Below are positions 26,451 to 35,320 of a stretch of 64,000 nt of DNA, piece by piece. Position numbers and translations under genes: made by a program. The number at the start of each line of letters is the position of its first letter. The first letter of the stretch is position 1. The stretch spans positions 1 through 64,000 of the forward strand of contig NZ_QJUM01000026.1 of the NCBI RefSeq assembly GCF_004327355.1, given 5' to 3'. The notes beneath the pieces are model-generated. The model ran no database searches, was not told the origin of the DNA, and was given only the letters and a program-made list of their open reading frames with translations. This DNA is from Phytopseudomonas dryadis. Lineage in GTDB: Bacteria; Pseudomonadota; Gammaproteobacteria; Pseudomonadales; Pseudomonadaceae.

Positions 26451-26804
26451 TCAAGTCTTGGTGGGGGTACGGGCGAGGGCGAAGATTTCTTCCATCCGCC
26501 AGTGCTGGTTGGCGTAGCGCGGGTCGCTGGCCCATTCGTCCCAGCCGGAGTCGCGGCGGTACTGGCCGAGCAGGCCGCTGGCGCGAATCCGCTCCGGGTC
26601 GAGGGCGACCGCGCGTTCGCAATCGGGGTGCACGTAGAGGGCGTCGCTGCGGCAGTACAGCTCGCACATGAAGCAGGTCTGGCAGTCCGCCTGGCGGGCG
26701 ATGTGGGGTTTGCCATCGGCGCCGACCGCGAGCACGTCGCTGGGGCAGGCGGCCACGCACAGGTTGCAGCCGTTGCAGCGGTCGCTGAGGATCAGTTCGA
26801 TCAT
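26451..26804 (-). CDS. 2[4Fe-4S] ferredoxin-type protein, partner of flavoprotein
   Basis: 117 aa protein with two clean cluster motifs: Cys10, 13, 16, 20 (CNGCNLCVAACP) and Cys41, 44, 47, 51 (CQTCFMCELYC). A roughly 60-residue tail without cysteine clusters follows. It overlaps the flavoprotein gene by ATGA, so the two proteins are made together, as in AprB/AprA or fumarate-reductase-type pairs. It probably passes electrons to or from the flavoprotein. The longer in-frame reading upstream runs over the flavoprotein gene and is rejected. Confidence 0.92.
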   Translation of the reverse strand: MIELILSDRCNGCNLCVAACPSDVLAVGADGKPHIARQADCQTCFMCELYCRSDALYVHPDCERAVALDPERIRASGLLGQYRRDSGWDEWASDPRYANQHWRMEEIFALARTPTKT

Positions 26805-28390
26805 GCCGGTGCTCCGCTGCGGGCGTTCTCGTGGGCGTCGAGTGCGCTGCGGCGCACCCAGGGCGCGTCCAGGCCGCCGCTGTGCAGGTGGACGTCGAAG
26901 CTGGCGGATTGCTGCGGCGCATCGCTGCGCTGGTGCATGCCGCGGCTTTCCTGGCGCGCCAGGGCGCTGCCGTAGCACCAGCGGGCGGTGGCGAGCATTG
27001 CCGCGGTTTCCCGCCAGCGCAGCAGGGCGACGGCGTCGCGGGCATGGCTCTGCTCGCGCAGGCGATCCCAGGCATTGTCCAGTGCGTTCAGCGAACGCTG
27101 CAGTTGCCCGCCGCTACGGAACAGGTTCTTGTCGTAGGGGTGCATTTCGTTCTGCACCGTGCGGATCAGCCCGGTGCTGTCGTCGCGGTCGCTGCCGATG
27201 GGCAGCAAGCCGACCCGGGCGGTGCCATGGACATTGCCGGCGCGGCGGCGCTGCCGGGCATGGCTGGCGGCGCCATGCCCGGCCCATTGCCCGCTGGACA
27301 GCGCCCAGGACGAGTTCACCGCGCCGCCGCCGGAGATCGCCCCGGTCACCGCCTCGCGGCTGGCGGCATCGCCGACGGCGAACAGGCCGGGCAGGCGGGT
27401 CTGGCACTGCGCGTCGATCAGGCGCAGGCCACCGACGCCACGCACCGTGCCTTCGCCATGCAGGGTCACCGGGAACGTGTCGCGGTAGGGGTCGATGCCG
27501 CTGCGGTCGAACGGCAGCATCAGGTTCGGCTGCACGTAGGGCAGGCGTGCGCGGATGTCCCCGGGGATGCGGTCGAGCCGGCAATACACCGGGCCTTCGA
27601 GCAGGGCGCGGGCCAGGGACTGGTTGAAGTCCGGGCCCTGGGCGATCGCCAGTTCGCGGCCGCTGGCATCGAAGTAGCGGCCGAAGGTGTAGACCATGGA
27701 ACGGGTCATGCTGCTGCTGGCCGGGGCGATGCAGTAGTAGCTGGAGAACTCCATGCCGGACAGTTCCGCGCCGGCCTCGACGCCCATCAGGTAGCCGTCG
27801 CCGGTGTTGTTGCGGCTGCCGAGCAGGCGCGAATGGAAGGCGCAGCCGCCGGTGGCCAGCACCACGGCGGGCGCCCGTACCTGCCACTCGCGCTGCTGCT
27901 GGCGTTGCAGGCCGCGGGCGCCGGCCAGTTCGCCCTGATCGTTCTTCAACAGTTCCAGGGCCGGGCTGTGGTCGAGCAGGGTGACGCTATGCTCCAGCGC
28001 CAACTGACGCATGGCGCGCATGTACTCCGGGCCACGCAGGGCGCGGTACTGCTTCTCGCCGCGTTCGTTGCATGGAAAATCGTAGAGACGGTCGAGGCTC
28101 GGCAGGGTCTGCCAGGTGGTTTCCAGAATACGTGCCATCCAGCCCGCATCCCCCAGCTTGGCGGCACTCGCGACGCGCTTGTCGATGGCCGCCTGGCGCT
28201 GTTCCGGCGGCACCCACCAGTGGCCGGGGCCGGCAGTGGCGGTCACGCCGCTGGTGCCGCAATAGCCCTTTTCCGCCAGCACCACCCGCGCACCGTCACG
28301 GGCTGCAGCGACCGCCGCCCAGGTGCCCGCAAGACCGCCGCCGATGACCAGTACATCGGCAGACAGGCGTAATGGAGGACGAGTGGTCAT
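26801..28390 (-). CDS. FAD-dependent oxidoreductase, fumarate reductase/AprA-like
   Basis: 529 aa flavoprotein of the succinate dehydrogenase/fumarate reductase/adenylylsulfate reductase superfamily. The dinucleotide fold is at the N-terminus (DVLVIGGGLAGTWAAVAAA), with a second FAD segment at GLFAVGDAASREAVTGAISG. The ATG at 28390 has AGGAGC at good distance; an ATG at 28399 is too close to it. Its ferredoxin partner overlaps the 3' end, and a sulfonate-type binding protein follows. A more AprA-like paralogue with its own ferredoxin is at 44648. The reaction is unknown; removal or reduction of an oxidised sulfur group is a guess from context. Confidence 0.9.
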   Translation of the reverse strand: MTTRPPLRLSADVLVIGGGLAGTWAAVAAARDGARVVLAEKGYCGTSGVTATAGPGHWWVPPEQRQAAIDKRVASAAKLGDAGWMARILETTWQTLPSLDRLYDFPCNERGEKQYRALRGPEYMRAMRQLALEHSVTLLDHSPALELLKNDQGELAGARGLQRQQQREWQVRAPAVVLATGGCAFHSRLLGSRNNTGDGYLMGVEAGAELSGMEFSSYYCIAPASSSMTRSMVYTFGRYFDASGRELAIAQGPDFNQSLARALLEGPVYCRLDRIPGDIRARLPYVQPNLMLPFDRSGIDPYRDTFPVTLHGEGTVRGVGGLRLIDAQCQTRLPGLFAVGDAASREAVTGAISGGGAVNSSWALSSGQWAGHGAASHARQRRRAGNVHGTARVGLLPIGSDRDDSTGLIRTVQNEMHPYDKNLFRSGGQLQRSLNALDNAWDRLREQSHARDAVALLRWRETAAMLATARWCYGSALARQESRGMHQRSDAPQQSASFDVHLHSGGLDAPWVRRSALDAHENARSGAPA

Positions 28391-28480
28391 GAACAGCATG
28401 CTCCTGGTGTCGGTCGTGGAAGACAGCCTCCACCAGGAAAGGGGTCGGTCTGGAAACGACCTTATTCCTCTAACAAAGCG

Positions 28481-28517
28481 CTGTGAAAGTCTTTCTGGTT
28501 CTAAGCTAATTATGTAA
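28481..28517. promoter_or_regulatory. 37-bp shared upstream element, copy 1
   Basis: The core GGTTCTAAGCTAATTAT lies in an AT-rich divergent promoter region, 91 bases before the flavoprotein start. It matches 34 of 37 bases with 42574-42610, which is 110 bases before another minus-strand sulfur operon. Such conservation between otherwise unrelated intergenic regions suggests a protein-binding site, plausibly for a CysB-type activator. Confidence 0.7.
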
Positions 28518-28607
28518 TTTTATTATTTAAAGTGTTTTTAAATATCAGTATTAGGTATTTAATCGTAAGCACTACACTTCTTTCAGCGGTTAGGGAAACC
28601 TTCGACC

Positions 28608-29927
28608 ATGGGTGACAGGCAGATCAAACTCGGCGCGGTGCCCATGGGCGTCGGCGGCCCCGGACGACACAATCTCTGGCACGACCCGGCGATTCCCACG
28701 GACGCCAGCGTCAATGTCGACTGGTTCATCGAACTGGCGCGCCAGGCCGAAGCGGCGCTGTTCGACCTGATCTTCATCGTCGACAGCCAGTTCATCACCG
28801 CGGACTCGCCGCCGCATTACCTGAACCGGCTGGAGCCGCTGACCCTGCTCTCGGCACTGGCGGTGAGCACCCGGCACATCGGCCTGGTCGGCACCCTGAC
28901 CACCTCCTACAACGAGCCGTTCAATGTCGCCCGGCGGCTGGCCTCGCTGGACCTGATCAGCAAGGGGCGCGCCGGCTGGAACGTGGTCACCAGCGGCGAT
29001 GCCGGTACCGCCGGCAACTACGGCCGTGACGAGCACTACGATTACGACACCCGCTATGGCCGCGCCCTGGAACACGTGCAGGTGGTGCAGAAGCTGTGGC
29101 AGTCCTACGAGGACGATGCCCTGCCACGCAACCGCGAAACCGGCCAGTTCCTCGACCGCGGCAAACTGCATGCGCTGCACCACAAGGGCGAGCATTTCTC
29201 GGTGGTCGGGCCGCTGAACATCCAGCGCTCGCCCCAGGGCCAGCCGGTGATCTTCCAGGCCGGCGACTCCCCGCAGGGCCGCGACCTGGGCGCGAGCATC
29301 GCCGACGTGGTGTTCACCCATGCGCCGAGTGTGGAGAAGGGCCAGGCGTTCTATCGCGACATCAAGCAACGGGCGCAGCGCCAGGGGCGAAATCCCGACG
29401 AGATCATCATCCTGCCGGGCGCGCAGATCTACATCGGCGACAGCGACCAGCAGGCGCGGGAGATCGAGCGCCATTACCACGCCGTCGACCACAGCTTCGA
29501 GCAGGCCCTGGCCGAGTTCGGCCGCTCCTTCGGCTGGCACGACTTCCGCCAGTACGACCTCGATGCACCGTTCCCGGTCGAGGCCCTGGAGTACGCTCGC
29601 AGCAGCTTCTACACCGCGGCCAAGGCCGCTACCGACCTGGCCGTGAGCAAGGGCTGGACGCTGCGCCAGGCCGTGGCTGCCGGCCTGCAGCTCAGGCCCA
29701 ACGCCTTCGTCGGCTCGGCCGAAACCGTGGCCAACGAAATGATCCGCTGGTTCGAGGCGCGGGCGCTGGATGGCTTCAACATCTACATCGGCCACCCCGA
29801 GCAGTTCCGCCGCTTCAGCGAACAGGTGGTGCCGATCCTGCAGGCGCGCGGGGTCTATCGCCGCGAGTATGAAGGCAGCACGTTGCGCGAGAGCCTGGGC
29901 CTGGAAATTCCCCGCAATCCCGGTTAG
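28608..29927 (+). CDS. LLM-class monooxygenase, NtaA/SnaA/DszA family
   Basis: 439 aa flavin-dependent oxygenase, divergent from the flavoprotein operon. Signatures: IKLGAVPMGVGGPGRHNLW, NVARRLASLDLISKGRAGWN, GPLNIQRSPQGQPVIFQAGD and the C-terminal YRREYEGSTLRESLGLEIP. It is the third member of the same subfamily here (with 18227 and 24099), so the region covers several related substrates. Its promoter shares the AT-rich region that holds the 37-bp element. Confidence 0.93.
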   Translation: MGDRQIKLGAVPMGVGGPGRHNLWHDPAIPTDASVNVDWFIELARQAEAALFDLIFIVDSQFITADSPPHYLNRLEPLTLLSALAVSTRHIGLVGTLTTSYNEPFNVARRLASLDLISKGRAGWNVVTSGDAGTAGNYGRDEHYDYDTRYGRALEHVQVVQKLWQSYEDDALPRNRETGQFLDRGKLHALHHKGEHFSVVGPLNIQRSPQGQPVIFQAGDSPQGRDLGASIADVVFTHAPSVEKGQAFYRDIKQRAQRQGRNPDEIIILPGAQIYIGDSDQQAREIERHYHAVDHSFEQALAEFGRSFGWHDFRQYDLDAPFPVEALEYARSSFYTAAKAATDLAVSKGWTLRQAVAAGLQLRPNAFVGSAETVANEMIRWFEARALDGFNIYIGHPEQFRRFSEQVVPILQARGVYRREYEGSTLRESLGLEIPRNPG

Positions 29928-30010
29928 CGCTCCAGCGTCATGAGCATTTCAAGGCGCAAGCGGACGTTGAGCTACAAGCCACAAGCTTCAAGCTAGAAGC
30001 GAGGCAACCT

Positions 30011-30059
30011 GTAGGATGGGTGAAACCCATCAATTGCCGATGGGTTGCACCCATCCTAC
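30011..30059. repeat. GTAGGATGGG inverted repeat, copy 2
   Basis: A 49-bp palindromic element from GTAGGATGGGTGAAACCCAT to CACCCATCCTAC. It sits between the ends of two convergent genes (29927 and 30104), where it could serve as a bidirectional terminator. It is preceded by a CAAGCTTCAAGC stretch like that at 9784-9806. Copy 3, at 52129, has the same 49-bp length. Confidence 0.85.
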
Positions 30060-30103
30060 GACCGTCCGCGATCGCCTTGAAGAGCCTTCCTGGCGACGCC
30101 TGC

Positions 30104-31738
30104 TCAGGCCACGCTGGTGAGGGGCTGGCGGCCGGGGATGGCGGCGATCAGTTCGCGGGTGTATTCGCTGGCCGGATGCTCGAACACCTGCCGCACCGGG
30201 CCCTGTTCGACCACTTGCCCCTGGCGCAGCACCAGCACCTGGTGGGCGACGCTGGCCACCACCGCGAGGTCGTGGGAGACCAGCACGTAGGCGATGCCCA
30301 GTTCGCGCTGCAGCTCTTCGAGCAGGTCGAGGATCTGCGCCTGCACCGAGACGTCCAGCGCCGAGACCGGTTCGTCGAGCAGCAGCAGATCCGGTTGCAG
30401 GGCCAGGGCGCGGGCGATGGCGACGCGCTGGCGCTGGCCGCCGGACAGCTCGCGGGGCAGCCGATCCAGGTAACTGAGCGGCAGGTGCACGCGGGCGATC
30501 AGCTCCCGGGCGGCCTGTTCCAGCGCCGGCCCCTTGAGCAGGCCGAAGGACACCAGCGGCTCGACGATGCTGTCGAAGATGGTGAAGCGCGGATCGAGGG
30601 CGGCGAACGGATTCTGCTGCACCAGCTGCATGCGCCGGCGCAGGGGGCGAAAGGCGCGCCAGCTGAGCTCGGTGATGTCCTGCTGCTCGAACAGCACGCG
30701 ACCCCGGCTGGGTTTCTCCAGGCCCAGGGCGATGCGCAGGGCGGTGCTCTTGCCGGAGCCGGACTCGCCGACGATGGCCAGGGTCTGGCCGGGATGGACC
30801 TGGAGGCTGAGCTCCTGCAGGGCGACGAAGCTGCTGGCTTCGCCTGGCACCTTCGGCAGCGCATAGGTCTTGCCGACGCCCTCCAGGCTGAGGATGGACC
30901 GGCTGCTCTCGCTGGGCGTCTCGCGGCTGCTCCTGTAGCGACCGTTGAACGCCGGCGCGGCGGCGATCAGGGCGCGGGTGTAGTCATGCCGCGGTTGCAC
31001 CAGGATCTGCCGGGGCTCGCCCTGTTCGACCACCTGGCCATGGCTCATCACCAGCACGCGGTCGGCGCGGTCGGCGGCGACGCCCAGGTCGTGGGTGATG
31101 ATCAGCAGCGAGATGCCACGCTCACGCACCAGGCGCTCCAGGTGATCGAGAATCCGCCGTTGTACGGTGACGTCCAGCGCGCTGGTCGGCTCGTCGGCGA
31201 TGATCAGTTTGGGGTTGCCCGCCAGGGCGATGGCGATCAGTACCCGCTGGCGCATGCCGCCGGACAGTTCATGGGGGTACTGGCGGGCGCGCAGCGCCGG
31301 TTGGCTCAGGCCGACCTGTTCGAGCAGCGCGATGACCTCGGCATCGACCCCGGGATGGCGGCGCCCGCGGGCGAGGATCAGCGCTTCGGCGATCTGCCGG
31401 CCGATGCGCAGGGTCGGATTGAGGCTGACCATGGGGTCCTGCGGCACCAGGCCGATGGTGCTGCCGCGCAATGCGCGTTTGATCCGCTCGCTGGCGTGGC
31501 TGATGTCGTCACCGGCGACCCGCAGCTGGCCCGCGGTGATCCGCGCGTTGTCCGGGAGCAGGCCGAGGATGGCGTTGGCCAGGGTGGATTTGCCCGAGCC
31601 CGACTCGCCGACGATCGCCAGCGTCTCGCCCTGGGCCACGGAGAAGGAAACGTCGCGCACTGCCTGGGTGACCTGCCCGGCGAAGCGGTAGGACACGTTC
31701 AGCTGGCTGACCTCGATCAAGGGCTGGTTGGCGCTCAT
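30104..31738 (-). CDS. dipeptide/nickel-type ABC transporter, fused double ATPase (DppD-DppF-like)
   Basis: 544 aa protein with two complete nucleotide-binding domains. Domain 1: Walker A GESGSGKS, signature LSGGMRQR, Walker B LIIADEPTSALD. Domain 2: Walker A GESGSGKS, signature LSGGQRQR, Walker B LLLLDEPVSALD. In E. coli these are separate DppD and DppF subunits; fused forms are common (YejF/GsiA-like). The ATG at 31738 overlaps the end of the permease gene. It powers the transporter encoded at 31735-35234, probably for a peptide-sized, perhaps sulfur-containing, solute. Confidence 0.94.
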   Translation of the reverse strand: MSANQPLIEVSQLNVSYRFAGQVTQAVRDVSFSVAQGETLAIVGESGSGKSTLANAILGLLPDNARITAGQLRVAGDDISHASERIKRALRGSTIGLVPQDPMVSLNPTLRIGRQIAEALILARGRRHPGVDAEVIALLEQVGLSQPALRARQYPHELSGGMRQRVLIAIALAGNPKLIIADEPTSALDVTVQRRILDHLERLVRERGISLLIITHDLGVAADRADRVLVMSHGQVVEQGEPRQILVQPRHDYTRALIAAAPAFNGRYRSSRETPSESSRSILSLEGVGKTYALPKVPGEASSFVALQELSLQVHPGQTLAIVGESGSGKSTALRIALGLEKPSRGRVLFEQQDITELSWRAFRPLRRRMQLVQQNPFAALDPRFTIFDSIVEPLVSFGLLKGPALEQAARELIARVHLPLSYLDRLPRELSGGQRQRVAIARALALQPDLLLLDEPVSALDVSVQAQILDLLEELQRELGIAYVLVSHDLAVVASVAHQVLVLRQGQVVEQGPVRQVFEHPASEYTRELIAAIPGRQPLTSVA

Positions 31739-32658
31739 CGCTGGATCTCCTCCAAGGTGCGGGCGATATGGTTGAGGCTGAACACCACCGCCACCACGAA
31801 CAGGCCAGGCAGCAGCGACACCCAGGGTGCGGTGATCAGGAAGTGGCGGCCGTTGGCGATCAGCGTGCCCCATTCCGCCGCCGGCGGCGCGGCGCCGAAA
31901 CCGAGGAAGGACAGGCCGGCGGTGGCCAGGATGGCGGCGCCGAAGTCGAGGGTGGCGAGTACCGCCACCGGCCCCCAGGCGTTGGGCAGGATATGGCGCA
32001 GCAGGGTGCGGCCCCAGCTGGCGCCACCGAGGCGGGCGGCCTCGACATAGGGCAGGGTCTTGACCCGCAGCACTTCGGCGCGGGTGGTGCGGGCGAAGCC
32101 GGGAATGATGCCGACGCCGACGGCGATGGCCACCGGAATGGTGCCGAAGCCGATGGCGGTGACGATGGCCAGGGCCAGCAGCAGGCCGGGCAGGGCCAGC
32201 AGCACGTCGACGAAACGCATGATCAGCGCATCGATACGGCCGCCGGCGAAGCCGGACAGCACGCCCAGGCCGAGCCCGCCGAGCAGGGCGATGCCGACCG
32301 CCAGCAGCGCGGCCTGCACCGACAGGCTCGAGCCGTACACCACGCGGGTATAGAGGTCGCGGCCCAGTTCGTCGGTGCCGAACCAGTGCACCAGGTTGGG
32401 CGCGGTGAGCTTGTCCGCCGGCGAGGTGGCGTAGGGATCGAAGCTGGTCAGCAGCTGCGGCAGCAGCGCCGCCAGCAGGGCGAAGGCGGTGATGAACAGC
32501 GCCACCATGAAGCCCGGCCGGCGCAGCAGCGGTCGCGCGCCTTCCAGGACGCGCTGCAATCGACTGCGGCGTCGCCAGGCTGCTGGCGCGGCCGGGCTGG
32601 CGCCGCCTGCCTGGAGCAGGGCCTTGGCGCGTGGGTAACGGCTATCGGTCGTGGTCAT
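31735..32658 (-). CDS. ABC transporter permease, DppC-like
   Basis: 307 aa inner-membrane permease with an N-terminal OppC-type extension, a helix at about residues 53-75, and the DPYATSPADKLTAPNLVHWFGTDELGRDL region (typical OppC_N, in parts) before five more helices. The EAA-type loop is at EAARLGGASWGRTLLRHILPN. It overlaps the ATPase gene by ATGA and starts 3 bases after the DppB-like stop. It pairs with the DppB-like subunit. Confidence 0.94.
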   Translation of the reverse strand: MTTTDSRYPRAKALLQAGGASPAAPAAWRRRSRLQRVLEGARPLLRRPGFMVALFITAFALLAALLPQLLTSFDPYATSPADKLTAPNLVHWFGTDELGRDLYTRVVYGSSLSVQAALLAVGIALLGGLGLGVLSGFAGGRIDALIMRFVDVLLALPGLLLALAIVTAIGFGTIPVAIAVGVGIIPGFARTTRAEVLRVKTLPYVEAARLGGASWGRTLLRHILPNAWGPVAVLATLDFGAAILATAGLSFLGFGAAPPAAEWGTLIANGRHFLITAPWVSLLPGLFVVAVVFSLNHIARTLEEIQR

Positions 32659-32661
32659 GGT

Positions 32662-33612
32662 CTACGACACCTTTGGCGTGTGGGTGATGCGTGGATCGAG
32701 GGCCGGGTAGAGCAGGTCGACGATCAGGTTGACCAGTACGAAGGCCGCGGCCGATACCGCGACGATCGCCAGCACCACCGGGATGTCCTGGCGCAGCACG
32801 GCCTCCTGGGCCAGGCGGCCGACGCCGTTGCGGGCGAAGATGGTTTCCACCAGCACCGCGCCGGACACGGTGTTGCCCACCTGCAGGCCGATCAGGGTGA
32901 GGATCGGCAGGGCGGCGTTCTTGAACGCATGGCGCGCCTGCACCTGGGCCCGACTCAGGCCCTTGGCGTAGGCGGTGGCGATGTAGGCTTCCTGCCACAC
33001 GCCCTGGAAACCGCGCTGCAGCACCTGGGCGTAGACCGCCGCGCTGGGGATCGCCAGGGTTACCGCCGGCAATACCAGGCTGTCGAAGCCGCGGCTGCCG
33101 GTGGCCGGGAACCAGCCGAGGCCGAAGGCGAAGACCTGGATCAGCAGCAGTCCCATCCAGAACACCGGCACCGAGAACCCCAGCGAGGGCAGCCGCGCCA
33201 GGGCCACCTTCAGCGGCAGCCAGCGCACGTAGGCGGTGACATAGGCCAGGCCGATGCCGCCGATCAGCGACAGCACGATGGCCAGGCCGGCCAGTGACAG
33301 CGTTTGCGGCAGGCGTTCGGCGAGCAGCTCGGCGACCGGACGGTTGAGCGACAGCGACTGGCCGAAGTCGCCCTGGAGCGCGCCCCAGAGCAGGCTGAAA
33401 TACTGTTCGAAGAGGCCCTTGTCCAGCCCGTAGTAGGCCCGCGCCCTGGCCAGCTCCTCCGCGGACAGGGCGTCGACCTCCAGGCCCGAGGCGCTGAGCA
33501 TGATCGACAGGGTATCGCCCGGCAGCAGGTAGAGGATGAAGTAGGTGATGCTGTAGGCGCCCCAGAGCACCAGCAGGGCCTGGGCGACCCGACCGATCAG
33601 GTAGCGACTCAT
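32662..33612 (-). CDS. ABC transporter permease, DppB-like
   Basis: 316 aa permease with six predicted helices. The N-terminal helix LLVLWGAYSITYFILYLLPG and the family motif PGD are visible, as is the EAA loop IATAYAKGLSRAQVQARHAF and a G-rich GAVLVETIFARNGVGRLA near the end. ATG 33612 overlaps the binding-protein stop by ATGA; the longer in-frame reading upstream overlaps that gene and is rejected. Confidence 0.94.
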   Translation of the reverse strand: MSRYLIGRVAQALLVLWGAYSITYFILYLLPGDTLSIMLSASGLEVDALSAEELARARAYYGLDKGLFEQYFSLLWGALQGDFGQSLSLNRPVAELLAERLPQTLSLAGLAIVLSLIGGIGLAYVTAYVRWLPLKVALARLPSLGFSVPVFWMGLLLIQVFAFGLGWFPATGSRGFDSLVLPAVTLAIPSAAVYAQVLQRGFQGVWQEAYIATAYAKGLSRAQVQARHAFKNAALPILTLIGLQVGNTVSGAVLVETIFARNGVGRLAQEAVLRQDIPVVLAIVAVSAAAFVLVNLIVDLLYPALDPRITHTPKVS

Positions 33613-35234
33613 GGCTCGCCGACCTCGATATCGTTGAGGAAGGCGAAGCCCTCGGCCGTCCAGTGGAAGTTCTTCACCCGCGCCGCGGTGGCGGCCTGCC
33701 AGACGCGCTCGTAGATCGGGAACGCCGAGGCTTCGTCGACCAGCAGGTCCTGCAGCTCGCCATAGGCCCGGGCACGTTGTGCCGACTGGGTGGCGGTGAT
33801 GCCGGCATCGAACAGCGCCTTGGCCTTTTCCAGTACCTGCGGTTCGTAGAGGTTGGTGGCCAGGGTCGAGCTGTTGGCGGTGCGCGGATCGAGGATGGTC
33901 TGCAGGATGATCGGGTCGGCGCGGGTCATGTAGCTGGAGGTCAGGTCGTAGTTGCCCGAGGCGTTGCCGGCGACCCATTCGGCGCGGGTCAGCACATTGA
34001 GCCTGAGGTCGATGCCGACCTTGCGCAGTTGATCCTGGATCAGTACGTCGCCGGCCGTTTCGGCTGGCGTGAGGTTGTAGCTCAGGCTCAGGCGTTTGCC
34101 GTCCTTGTGCCGGTAGCCATCGGCGCCTTTCAGCCAGCCGGCGGCGTCGAGCAGGCGTTCGGCGCCCTGCGGGTCGTAGGCCAGTTTGTCGCTCTGGTCC
34201 TTGAAGTAGGGCGTGGTCACGTCATAGATGCCGCGGACCACCGGGAACTCGGCGTTGTACACGGTGCTGGCGTAGCTCTTGCGGTCGATCGCCTTCTGCA
34301 GCGCCAGGCGCAGCTGCTTGTCGGCCAGCAGCCGCTCGTCGCGGGTGTTCGGGTAGAGGTTCAGCGCCGGCCCCGGCAGGGAGCGGCTCTGGATGGTCGC
34401 GCCCTTGCTCTGCAACAGGTGCAGGTCCACCTCGGAGAAGGGGTTGCGCGGCCACAGCAGGTCGACCTTGCCCTGCACGAACAGGCCGTTGCGCACGCTT
34501 TCTTCGGGGATGTAGCTGATCTCCACCGCGTCCAGATGGGCCTCGCCCTGGTTCTTCACGTTGGCCGAGGCCCAGGCGTAGCCGTCGCGCCTGACCAGGC
34601 GCGCACCGACTTCCGGGGTGTAGTGCTCGAGGACGAAGGGGCCGCTGCCGATGATCTGGCCGAGCGAGCGCTCCTTGGCCGTGAGCGCGTAGGAGGCGGG
34701 CGCCAGGATCGCCAGGTTGGTGGTGGAGGTGGCCTGCAGGAAACCGGCGTTGGGCCGCGACAGCACCAGTCTGACGGTGAAGTCGTCGACGATCTCGGCG
34801 TGGTCGTAGCCGGCCAGGTAGGTGGCGCCGAAGGTCGCCGGCAGTTCGGCGGCCAGGGCCTTGTTGGCATCGAAGGCGGTCTTCACCGCCCGCGCGTCGA
34901 AGCGTTCGCCATTGCTGAAGGTGACGTCCTCGCGCAACTGGAAGGTGTAGCTCAGGGCGTCGTCGCTGACGTCCCAGCTTTTCGCCAGCCAGGGGATGAT
35001 CTCGCCGCTTTGCGGGTCCTGGTCGGTCAGCGACTCGGCCACGTTGCGCAGCAGCACGCGGTGCTCCAGCCAGTAGACCTGGAACGGGTCGACGCTGACC
35101 AGGGTGGTGTTGTCGCCGAAGAAGGCGATGCTCAGGGTCTTGCCGGCGTCGTCGCTGGCGGGCGAGCAGCCACTCAGGCCGAGGGCCAGGGCGCAGGCGG
35201 CCAGCAGGTGCGTTGCAAGGCGCGGTTTGTTCAT
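33609..35234 (-). CDS. ABC transporter substrate-binding lipoprotein, DppA/OppA family
   Basis: 541 aa solute-binding protein of family 5. The signal peptide ends at the lipobox LSGC with Cys23 as lipid anchor. The family signature is at about residues 75-110 (PWLAKSWDVSDDALSYTFQL, REDVTFSNGERFDARAVKTA). GAGGAGGACC precedes the ATG at 35234. It lies 86 bases behind a TonB receptor and in front of the DppBC-like permeases, so receptor and ABC system probably serve one ligand. Confidence 0.94.
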   Translation of the reverse strand: MNKPRLATHLLAACALALGLSGCSPASDDAGKTLSIAFFGDNTTLVSVDPFQVYWLEHRVLLRNVAESLTDQDPQSGEIIPWLAKSWDVSDDALSYTFQLREDVTFSNGERFDARAVKTAFDANKALAAELPATFGATYLAGYDHAEIVDDFTVRLVLSRPNAGFLQATSTTNLAILAPASYALTAKERSLGQIIGSGPFVLEHYTPEVGARLVRRDGYAWASANVKNQGEAHLDAVEISYIPEESVRNGLFVQGKVDLLWPRNPFSEVDLHLLQSKGATIQSRSLPGPALNLYPNTRDERLLADKQLRLALQKAIDRKSYASTVYNAEFPVVRGIYDVTTPYFKDQSDKLAYDPQGAERLLDAAGWLKGADGYRHKDGKRLSLSYNLTPAETAGDVLIQDQLRKVGIDLRLNVLTRAEWVAGNASGNYDLTSSYMTRADPIILQTILDPRTANSSTLATNLYEPQVLEKAKALFDAGITATQSAQRARAYGELQDLLVDEASAFPIYERVWQAATAARVKNFHWTAEGFAFLNDIEVGEP

Positions 35235-35320
35235 CTGGTCCTCCTCGGAGTGTTCGGCGGCTGGCGGTGATTCGGATGCATGGTCGGTTCCCTGTCGAAA
35301 CGGCCGCGGCGGCCGGACGG

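Noticed and set aside
30020..32050. 676-codon plus-strand frame
   Set aside because: It is antisense to the fused ATPase gene with its two intact nucleotide-binding domains.
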